From SIG469 sp964541215 (GTDB taxonomy: Bacteria; Bacillota; Clostridia; Oscillospirales; Oscillospiraceae), in assembly GCA_964541215.1 (NCBI GenBank), contig CAZIPP010000015.1, positions 1-20,193 on the forward strand: 20,193 bases of DNA. The letters are read 5' to 3'. Under the pieces are notes generated by a model. The model worked only from the letters and a program-made list of their open reading frames with translations. It did not search any database and was not told the origin of the DNA. Positions 14,063 through 20,193 of the stretch are shown here, piece after piece. The translations under genes and the position numbers were made by a program. The number at the start of each line of letters is the position of its first letter. Position 1 is the stretch's first letter.

Positions 14063-14263
14063 GTGAAGGAAGGTATCCATCCCAACTACCAGCAGACTAC
14101 TATCAGATGCGCCTGCGGTGAGGTTATTGAGACTGGTTCTACCAAGAAGGATATTAAGGTGGAAATCTGCTCCAAGTGTCACCCCTTCTATTCCGGCAAA
14201 CAGAAGCTGGTTGACACCGGCGGCCGTGTTGAGCGCTTCAACAAGAAGTTTGGTCTTAAGTAA
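14063..14263 (+). CDS. rpmE: 50S ribosomal protein L31, zinc-binding form
   Basis: L31 bridges the large subunit's central protuberance and the small subunit. The protein is 66 residues from the GTG at 14063, reading MKEGIHPNYQQTTIRCACGEVIETGS to GGRVERFNKKFGLK. Cysteines C16, C18, C36 and C39 are the zinc ligands of the C+ form, so this is not the zinc-independent paralogue made under zinc shortage. GTG at 14063 is preferred over an in-frame GTG at 14054 because GAGGTG (14051-14056) lies six bases upstream and the sequence then begins like other L31 proteins. The short leader has a small CGCC/GGCG hairpin (14018-14032) that could be regulatory. The gene is monocistronic. Confidence 0.97.
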   Translation: MKEGIHPNYQQTTIRCACGEVIETGSTKKDIKVEICSKCHPFYSGKQKLVDTGGRVERFNKKFGLK

Positions 14264-14271
14264 TCATAAGC

Positions 14272-14302
14272 AGCCCGCACTGGTATCAGTGCGGGCTTTT
14301 TT
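14272..14302 (+). terminator. Intrinsic terminator of rpmE
   Basis: GCCCGCACTG (14273-14282), loop GTAT and CAGTGCGGGC (14287-14296) form a perfect GC-rich 10-bp stem followed by TTTTTT (14297-14302). It begins about eight bases after the rpmE stop. Confidence 0.95.
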
Positions 14303-14314
14303 CGTTTATTATTT

Positions 14315-14404
14315 AGCTGTCATTCCGAACATTGCGCAAGCAATGGAATGCAGAATTGCTTGCAATTCTGCAAGGGGTCAGCTCTGCTGACCCGGGGATC
14401 ACCC
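14315..14404 (+). repeat. Intergenic repeat, copy C (long three-hairpin form)
   Basis: The left arm AGCTGTCATTCCGAAC (14315-14330) is followed by hairpin ATTGC-GCAA-GCAAT (14331-14344) and GGAATG. Next come hairpin CAGAATTGC-TT-GCAATTCTG (14351-14370), CAAG and hairpin GGGTCAGC-TCT-GCTGACCC (14375-14393). The copy ends with a diverged right arm GGGGATCACCC (14394-14404). It lies between the rpmE terminator and hflX. Module order matches unit B2. Confidence 0.85.
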
Positions 14405-14453
14405 ATCCTGATAAGAGATACTAACACTTAAAAATCGGAGGAATATTTCATAT

Positions 14454-15740
14454 ATGGCATATATGGATGTACAGTCCAAGGATTTTACAATTGAAAAAGC
14501 TGTACTTGTAGGGCTTAACAGCCCTGTATATACCGCCGCCGAAAACGCAGACGAAGAAAGCCTTGATGAGCTGGAAGCTCTGTTGGAAACTGCCGGCGGT
14601 GTCTGTGTTGGCAGAGTTCTGCAGAACAGAGCCACGCCTGATTCCAAGTATGTTGTGGGTCAGGGTAAAGCAGAGGAAGTTGCTCAGCTTGCCAAGGATA
14701 TGGAGGCTGAACTGATAATTTTTGATAATGACCTGACTTCTTCCCAGATAAAAGCCATGGAAGAACTCAGCGGCAAGCATATCATGGATCGCAGCGGTCT
14801 GATTTTGGACATTTTCGCCCAGAGAGCAAAAACCAAGGAAGGCCGTTTGCAGGTTGAGCTTGCTCAGTATAAATATATTCTCCCTCGTCTGACAGGCATG
14901 TGGGGTCACCTTGTGCGTCAGACCGCGGCAGGCGGCAAATCACCTATAGGTACGCGTGGTCCCGGTGAAACCCAGCTGGAGACCGACCGCCGTCATATTC
15001 GCCGTAAGATTACTGCCCTTGAGCAGGAATTGAAAGAGGTACGTCGAGTGCGTTCTGTTCAGCGTGAGCGGCGTATTAAAAATGAAGTTCCTGTTGTGGC
15101 CATCGTTGGATACACCAACGCCGGCAAATCCACTCTTCTGAACAGGCTTACCGGTGCCGGGATACCGGCAAATAACCGTCTGTTCGATACTTTGGACACT
15201 ACCACAAGAAAACTGAAAGTCAGCGATACTCTCGAGGTCCTTTTGTCTGACACTGTTGGATTTATACGCAAGCTGCCTCATCATCTGGTGGAAGCTTTTA
15301 AAGCTACCCTTGAGGAACTGACCTTTGCGGATGTGCTGCTGCACGTTATAGATGTATCGAACCCCAATTGGGAGACTCAGGCAAAAATAGTGGACGAGCT
15401 TATCGAGCAGCTCGGAGCAGCAGAAACTCCGGTTATTGAGGTATATAATAAAATCGATATGTTCGAAGGCGATATCGAGCCTCACGGAGAGAATAAGGTC
15501 TGTATTTCCGCAGCTACAGGTCAGGGCATAGACGATATGCTGGCGCTTATTGAAAAGGTTCTTTCTGCCGGTAAACGTCAGGTAAGGCTCATGCTGCCTT
15601 ACTCCATGGCAGGAGCGGTAGACAGCCTTTATACCGAAGCCACAGTTAAAAGCGTGGAGTATACGCCCGATGGTATCGATGTTGTTGCTGTTTGCGGAGC
15701 AAAGCAGTTGGGGCGTCTTGAAAAATACATCATTGGATAG
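14454..15740 (+). CDS. hflX: Ribosome-associated GTPase HflX
   Basis: HflX is a GTPase that splits stalled or stress-inactivated 70S ribosomes. The 428-residue protein has the N-terminal HflX domain (GRVLQNRATPDSKYVVGQGK, DRSGLILDIFAQRAKTKEG) and the signature GTRGPGETQLETDRR around 167-180. A coiled stretch follows, then the G domain with GYTNAGKST (219-227), DTVGF (266-270) and NKID (332-335). The ATG at 14454 follows GGAGGA at 14437-14442. No clear promoter is visible between the rpmE terminator and this start; the interval is mostly repeat copy C. It heads a tight plus-strand run with the YigZ gene, dgt, dnaG and rpoD. Confidence 0.96.
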   Translation: MAYMDVQSKDFTIEKAVLVGLNSPVYTAAENADEESLDELEALLETAGGVCVGRVLQNRATPDSKYVVGQGKAEEVAQLAKDMEAELIIFDNDLTSSQIKAMEELSGKHIMDRSGLILDIFAQRAKTKEGRLQVELAQYKYILPRLTGMWGHLVRQTAAGGKSPIGTRGPGETQLETDRRHIRRKITALEQELKEVRRVRSVQRERRIKNEVPVVAIVGYTNAGKSTLLNRLTGAGIPANNRLFDTLDTTTRKLKVSDTLEVLLSDTVGFIRKLPHHLVEAFKATLEELTFADVLLHVIDVSNPNWETQAKIVDELIEQLGAAETPVIEVYNKIDMFEGDIEPHGENKVCISAATGQGIDDMLALIEKVLSAGKRQVRLMLPYSMAGAVDSLYTEATVKSVEYTPDGIDVVAVCGAKQLGRLEKYIIG

Positions 15741-15749
15741 GAAAAGAAA

Positions 15750-16376
15750 ATGCAGGAATACTTGGTACCCACCGGGGACAGTGAAACCGAATTTATAGAA
15801 CGTCGTTCCAGATTTATCGGTCGCATTTGGCTGACCGAAACAGAAGATGAAGCTGTTGCGCATATTAAAAAGATGCGTGAACAGCACTGGGACGCTACCC
15901 ATAACGTATACGCCTATATCATCAGAGACGGTGCCACCCGCTACAGCGACGATGGTGAACCTCAGGGTACAGCCGGTATGCCGGTGCTTGAGGTGCTTCG
16001 TCGAGAGAATCTTTTCAATGTCTGCTGTGTGGTCACTCGTTATTTTGGCGGCATTTTGCTTGGTGCAGGTGGTCTTGTAAGAGCATATGCCCACAGTGCA
16101 AAACTAGCGGTAGATGCAGCAGGCATAAGCATCAAACGGGTTTGGACAAATGTGGATATCCCCATTCCCTATAACCTGTTTGAACGCGTTAAACTGGAGC
16201 TGAGCAGTTTTGACGGTGTGATAACGGATGTGGAATACTCTGCCAATGTACTTATCCATGCCATTATTCCCGAAGCTGCTGCCGAGGATTTCATAAAAAG
16301 GATAATGGATATTTCTGCGGGAAAAACTTCTGTCGAAATAAAAGGGAACGAATACAGAGCTTTTCCCGTCTCATAA
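15750..16376 (+). CDS. yigZ: YigZ/IMPACT-family protein (UPF0029)
   Basis: This 208-residue protein has the IMPACT N-terminal domain, recognisable by ERRSRFIG near the start, HNVYAYIIRDGATRYSDDGEPQGTAGMPVLEVL and VVTRYFGGILLGAGGLVRAYAHSAKLA. A second small ferredoxin-like domain of the DUF1949 type follows (about 140-205). The family's molecular role in bacteria is not firmly known; eukaryotic IMPACT regulates Gcn2, and a ribosome or translation link is only inferred. It starts nine bases after hflX and is followed by dgt 39 bases downstream, so it sits in the same operon. Confidence 0.93.
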   Translation: MQEYLVPTGDSETEFIERRSRFIGRIWLTETEDEAVAHIKKMREQHWDATHNVYAYIIRDGATRYSDDGEPQGTAGMPVLEVLRRENLFNVCCVVTRYFGGILLGAGGLVRAYAHSAKLAVDAAGISIKRVWTNVDIPIPYNLFERVKLELSSFDGVITDVEYSANVLIHAIIPEAAAEDFIKRIMDISAGKTSVEIKGNEYRAFPVS

Positions 16377-16415
16377 AGTGTCAGGTGATCTTATCATCTG
16401 GTTTGGAGGCTTTCT

Positions 16416-17417
16416 ATGACTGTATCTCAGCGTCTTGAACAGGAAGAATTTACCCGATTGTCGCCCTATGCCGTGAAGTCGGCTGAGTCCCGGGGTCGTC
16501 TTAAAGATGAACCGGTTTGTTCTGTTCGCACACTGTTCCAGCGTGACGTAGACAGAATAATCCACAGCAAATCCTTCCGCAGATTGAAACAGAAGACTCA
16601 GGTGTTCTTTGATCCGGAAGGGGATCATTACCGCACCAGAATGACCCATACCATCGAGGTGTCCGGGATCGCTCGTACTATCGCGAGAGCATTGTGCCTG
16701 AATGAAGACCTGACAGAAGCTATTTCCCTTGGTCACGATATCGGGCATACTCCCTTTGGACATTCCGGAGAACGTGCCATGCGCGCGATAATGGGGCATT
16801 TTGAGCACAATGAGCAAAGTCTTCGAGTGGTAGACCGTCTTGAAAAAGACGGCGAAGGGCTGAACCTGACCTATGAGGTTCGACGGGGAATAGTCACTCA
16901 TACCGGAGATGACCTTCCGGAGACGTTGGAGGCTCAGATAGTTCGTTTTTCTGATAAGATCGCCTACATAAATCACGACATAGATGATTCCATACGAGCA
17001 GGTATTCTGACTAATGATGATATCCCCAAAGAAATATCCGCAGTTTTGGGAAATACCCATAAGCTGAGGATAGATACTCTGGTAAGGAACGTCATAGATG
17101 CCAGCTGGGAAAAACCTCAGATAGTAATGACTGCCGAAGTTGAAAAGGCTATGATGGATCTGCGGTCTTTCATGTTTGAAAACGTGTATTCTTCGCCTGT
17201 TGCCAAGGGTGAGGAACACAAGGTCACTCAGCTTCTGGGAGATCTGTATAACTACTATCTCAAACGACCTGAAGCAATGACAGATGATTACCTGAAACTG
17301 GTAGACGAAGACGGAGTTGAGCAGGTGGTCTGCGACTACGTTGCCGGCATGACCGATAAATATGCGGCAAACAAGTTTGCCGAACTATTTGTTCCATACG
17401 GCTGGAGCAAAAAATAA
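16416..17417 (+). CDS. dgt: Deoxyguanosinetriphosphate triphosphohydrolase-like HD-domain protein
   Basis: Dgt-type enzymes hydrolyse dNTPs to the nucleoside and tripolyphosphate. The 333-residue protein has the family signature HSKSFRRLKQKTQVF, then GDHYRTRMTHTIEVSGIARTIARAL, with the HD metal-binding motif residues H78, H107-D108 (GHDIGHTPFGHSGE) and a later aspartate at about 180 (FSDKIAYINHDIDD). The length fits the shorter Firmicute dGTPase-like group, whose substrate range is not certain. A GGAGG site lies before the ATG at 16416. It lies directly before dnaG, a common clostridial arrangement that puts dNTP control and primase in one transcript. Confidence 0.93.
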   Translation: MTVSQRLEQEEFTRLSPYAVKSAESRGRLKDEPVCSVRTLFQRDVDRIIHSKSFRRLKQKTQVFFDPEGDHYRTRMTHTIEVSGIARTIARALCLNEDLTEAISLGHDIGHTPFGHSGERAMRAIMGHFEHNEQSLRVVDRLEKDGEGLNLTYEVRRGIVTHTGDDLPETLEAQIVRFSDKIAYINHDIDDSIRAGILTNDDIPKEISAVLGNTHKLRIDTLVRNVIDASWEKPQIVMTAEVEKAMMDLRSFMFENVYSSPVAKGEEHKVTQLLGDLYNYYLKRPEAMTDDYLKLVDEDGVEQVVCDYVAGMTDKYAANKFAELFVPYGWSKK

Positions 17418-17441
17418 CAAACACAGTAAAGGAGGGATACC

Positions 17442-19205
17442 ATGGCATTTCCTGCCAGCTTTATAGATGAGCTAATAGCACGAAATCCTATCGAGGATGT
17501 GGTATCCTCCTATGTCAGTCTCAATTCAAAGAGCGGACGGCTTTGGGGCTGCTGCCCCTTTCATACAGAAAAAACACCGTCTTTTTCCGTTTCCACAGAA
17601 AAGCAGCTGTATTATTGCTTTGGCTGTGGTAAAGGCGGCGGAGTAATAAATTTTATAATGGATATTGAAAGCCTTGACTATCCCGATACAGTCAGATTTC
17701 TTGCACGACGCGCAGGTTTGACGGTGCCGGAAGAAGGCAACTATGTATCCACCGCAAAAACGAAGACAAGACTTCACGAACTGAACCGTCAGGCAGCACG
17801 GATGTTCAACGCCAATCTCTGGGAACCTCAGGGTGCAAAGGCTGTGGAATATCTTATGGGTAAGCGTGGCTTGACAAAAGGGACGATCACCCGATTCGGT
17901 TTGGGTTTTGCGCCCGATTCATGGGATGCTACCATGAAGGCTTTGAAAGCCAAAGGTTTTACCGAAAAGGAACTGCTTGACGCGGGACTTGTGGTATCTT
18001 CCAAGAACGGTAAAGGCGCTTACGACAGATTCCGCAACAGAGTAATGTTTCCGATAATAGATGTAACGGGAAACGTCGTAGGTTTTGGCGGCAGGGTGCT
18101 TGATGATTCAACTCCCAAATATCTGAACTCACCGGATACGATTGTTTTTAATAAAAGTAAAAATCTTTATGCCATCAATCTTGCGAAAAAGACCAAACAG
18201 CGGCGCATAATACTGTGTGAGGGCAATATGGACGCGGTGATGCTGCATCAGGCGGGATTCGACTGCGCTGTGGCTTCATGTGGTACTGCCCTGACAGACG
18301 ATCAGGCAAAACTTATAGCAAAATATGCCGATGAAGCAGTGATCGCCTATGACAGTGACGAGGCGGGAACCAAAGCCACCAAAAAAGCTATCACCATACT
18401 CGAACGGCACGAGCTTAAAGTAAAGGTGCTGCGTATGGGTGACAGCAAGGACCCGGACGAATTCATCAAAAAACACGGTGCGGAAGCGTTTAATACTCTT
18501 ATTGAGCGTTCCGAAAACCATATAGAGTATCAGCTTTTGATATTGCAAAATAAATATGATCTGTCTTTGGATGACAATAAGGTGGAGTATATAAAAGAAG
18601 CCACCAAGCTTATTGCGTCACTGCCTAATGCGGTGTCCCGTGAAGTTTATGGTGCAAGAGCAGCTGAAGCAGCCGATGTATCGCCTGACTCACTGGCAGT
18701 GGAAGTGGAGCGGCTTCGCAAAAACCGCCAGCGCAGAGAAAAAAAGGCAGAGCAGGCACAGATGCTCACACCTGCCGATACGCTTCAACCAAAGGAACGG
18801 TCGCTGCGCTACTCCAACATCCGTTCGGCAAGGGCGGAAGAGGGCGTATTGAAGCTGCTTATGGCATCTCCCGAGTTGACCGCCAAGTGTGCAGCTGTTC
18901 TGCTTCCTGAGTATTTTTCGTCGCCGCTTCTCGGCAAGGTATACGCTGCTTTTCTGCAGCTGTTTGCCGAAGGCTTGAGCTTGCGTGTAGCATCCATCGA
19001 AGGTCAGTTTAATGAGGAGGAAATGAAGCATATAGTTTCTGTTCTGCAATCAGATCCCATTATAGGTGAGAGTGAGAGAACGCTGTCTGATTATTGTGAG
19101 ATAATCAAGACAGAATATGATAAACGAACTTTTTCCGGAGAACAGTCGTTACTGGAGCTTCGTGACAGCCTGAGAAAAAGAAAGGGGTATGAGGATGATG
19201 AATGA
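17442..19205 (+). CDS. dnaG: DNA primase
   Basis: DnaG makes RNA primers at the replication fork and associates with the DnaB-type helicase. The 587-residue protein has the CHC2 zinc ribbon (C38-P-F-H41 with C59-F-G-C62). The RNA polymerase-like core includes RFLARRAGLTVPE and GFGGRVLDDSTPKYLNSP. In the TOPRIM domain the catalytic glutamate E260 is in CEGNMDA and D304/D306 in AYDSDEAG. A C-terminal helical region for helicase binding follows. An AGGAGGG site precedes the ATG. Its last 11 bases overlap the rpoD start, so the two are translationally coupled, as in the classical macromolecular synthesis operon. Confidence 0.98.
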   Translation: MAFPASFIDELIARNPIEDVVSSYVSLNSKSGRLWGCCPFHTEKTPSFSVSTEKQLYYCFGCGKGGGVINFIMDIESLDYPDTVRFLARRAGLTVPEEGNYVSTAKTKTRLHELNRQAARMFNANLWEPQGAKAVEYLMGKRGLTKGTITRFGLGFAPDSWDATMKALKAKGFTEKELLDAGLVVSSKNGKGAYDRFRNRVMFPIIDVTGNVVGFGGRVLDDSTPKYLNSPDTIVFNKSKNLYAINLAKKTKQRRIILCEGNMDAVMLHQAGFDCAVASCGTALTDDQAKLIAKYADEAVIAYDSDEAGTKATKKAITILERHELKVKVLRMGDSKDPDEFIKKHGAEAFNTLIERSENHIEYQLLILQNKYDLSLDDNKVEYIKEATKLIASLPNAVSREVYGARAAEAADVSPDSLAVEVERLRKNRQRREKKAEQAQMLTPADTLQPKERSLRYSNIRSARAEEGVLKLLMASPELTAKCAAVLLPEYFSSPLLGKVYAAFLQLFAEGLSLRVASIEGQFNEEEMKHIVSVLQSDPIIGESERTLSDYCEIIKTEYDKRTFSGEQSLLELRDSLRKRKGYEDDE

Positions 19206-20193
19206 AAAGCTGGACACTTCCAAGGCGATACCTGAGAATGTCAGCATTGACGAGCTTATATCCAACGCCAAAAAAGATGGTGAGCTGGATGCGCAGAAGG
19301 TCATCAAACTGATTGACGACAACGAACTGAGCCCAGACCAGATTGCCAGACTTTATGCTGAGATCAATCAGGCAGGAGTCAGCATTGCTTCTGATGGTTT
19401 GATCGATGAGGTGGCAGAAGATGATATCGCGCCTACAGACAGCGATATCAAAAGTGTTGGCGAAGAAGAAATAATCGACCCCGAGTCTCTTGTTGATAAT
19501 TACAGTATTGATGATCCTGTAAGAATGTACCTCAAGGAGATCGGCAAGGTTCCTCTTCTGACCCCCGAGGAAGAAGTTGAGCTGGCTGAAAGAATGAGCC
19601 GGGGTGATGAAGAAGCTCGTCACCGCCTTGCGGAAGCAAATTTGCGTCTTGTTGTATCCATTGCAAAAAGATATGTTGGCAGAGGTCTGCAGTTTCTGGA
19701 TCTTATTCAGGAAGGCAACCTGGGACTAATCAAAGCGGTGGAAAAATTTGACCATACCAAAGGCTACAAGTTTTCTACCTATGCCACGTGGTGGATACGG
19801 CAGGCCATAACCAGAGCCATTGCTGATCAGGCGCGGACTATCCGCATCCCTGTACATATGGTTGAGACCATAAACAGGGTCGTGCGAACCTCCCGACAGC
19901 TGTCTCAGGAACTTGGTCACGATCCAAGTTCAGAGGAGATCGCCAATGCTTTGAACATGACTGTCGAGCGGGTAAATGAGGTTTTGAAGATATCTCAGGA
20001 TCCCATTTCTTTGGAGACCCCCATAGGTGAAGAGGACGACAGCCATCTTGGTGATTTTATAAGTGACGATGATGTGGATGAACCTTCTGAAGCGGCATCG
20101 TTTATGCTCATGCGTGAACAGCTTACAGAGGTTTTGGGAACACTTACTCCCAGAGAAGAAAAGGTACTCCGTCTGCGTTTCGGTCTTGACGAC
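19195..20193 (+). CDS. rpoD: RNA polymerase primary sigma factor RpoD/SigA, C-terminus missing (runs off the right edge)
   Basis: Sigma-A directs RNA polymerase to housekeeping promoters. The 333 visible residues begin MMNEKLDTSKAIPE. A short, acidic region 1.1 leads to region 1.2 (DDPVRMYLKEIGKVPLL, about 106-122). Regions 2.1-2.4 (NLRLVVSIAKRYVGRGLQFLDLIQEGNLGLIKAVEKFDHTKGYKFSTYATWWIRQAI) contain the -10 recognition helix. Region 3 (RTSRQLSQELGHDPSSEEIANAL) follows, and region 4 begins with TPREEKVLRLRFGLDD at the edge. The start is ATG 19195, seven bases after AAAGGGG; ATG 19198 is also possible. The long region 1.1-to-1.2 spacer of Proteobacteria is absent, as expected in Firmicutes. Region 4.2 completion lies outside the window. 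Confidence 0.98.
   Translation, partial: MMNEKLDTSKAIPENVSIDELISNAKKDGELDAQKVIKLIDDNELSPDQIARLYAEINQAGVSIASDGLIDEVAEDDIAPTDSDIKSVGEEEIIDPESLVDNYSIDDPVRMYLKEIGKVPLLTPEEEVELAERMSRGDEEARHRLAEANLRLVVSIAKRYVGRGLQFLDLIQEGNLGLIKAVEKFDHTKGYKFSTYATWWIRQAITRAIADQARTIRIPVHMVETINRVVRTSRQLSQELGHDPSSEEIANALNMTVERVNEVLKISQDPISLETPIGEEDDSHLGDFISDDDVDEPSEAASFMLMREQLTEVLGTLTPREEKVLRLRFGLDD

Noticed and set aside
14940..16094. Minus-strand open frame of 384 codons
   Set aside because: Antisense to hflX and the YigZ gene, both recognised with full motifs on the plus strand.

Overview
The window looks like a chromosomal, housekeeping-rich stretch from a Gram-positive Firmicute, most likely a clostridial or Oscillospiraceae-type anaerobe. 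Support comes from the ylxM-ffh pair, the yfmF-yfmH M16 peptidase pair, a ribosomal protein L27 with the cleavable Firmicute N-terminus encoded beside its protease Prp, TmcAL, an acetate kinase, and a dgt-dnaG-rpoD arrangement. Base composition is moderate and genes are packed tightly. The exact taxon is inferred; no rRNA gene is present.

Layout: (1) 1-1019, minus strand: ylxM then ffh (ffh runs off the left edge), driven by a near-consensus promoter at 1062-1090. (2) 1230-6133, plus strand: an operon of yfmF, yfmH, lgt, folD and an Ala/Glu-rich helical protein, coupled by short overlaps. (3) 6139-6254: a palindromic repeat between convergent transcription units. (4) 6262-8681, minus strand: rplU-prp-rpmA from a strong promoter with an L21-type leader, then a terminator, then obgE with its own extended -10 promoter. 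(5) 8722-8931: three tandem copies of the same repeat family. (6) 8932-9764, plus strand: a membrane-anchored NusG-II domain protein and a Nudix hydrolase, ending at a bidirectional terminator shared with ackA. (7) ackA (minus) and tmcAL (plus) diverge around 11019-11181. (8) 12439-13875: a two-domain hotdog (MaoC-like) protein with a collagen-like linker. (9) rpmE with its own promoter and terminator. (10) 14315-14404: another repeat copy. (11) 14454-20193, plus strand: hflX, yigZ-family gene, dgt, dnaG and rpoD (runs off the right edge).

Functionally the genes cover protein targeting (ffh), lipoprotein maturation (lgt), one-carbon metabolism (folD), ribosome structure and assembly (rplU, rpmA, rpmE, obgE, hflX, prp), acetate metabolism and acetate-dependent tRNA modification (ackA, tmcAL), and replication/transcription initiation (dnaG, rpoD).

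The least ordinary content is a dispersed intergenic repeat family at three loci. Each unit has a conserved left arm (consensus TGTCATTTCGAAC), one or more small hairpins whose sequence changes while base pairing is kept, and a conserved right arm (GGAGAAATCCCC). The 6161-6254 copy is two such units head to head and can fold as a four-way junction with no unpaired bases at the junction. I know of no role for it from the sequence alone; the hotdog protein with a Gly-X-Y linker is the most unusual protein.
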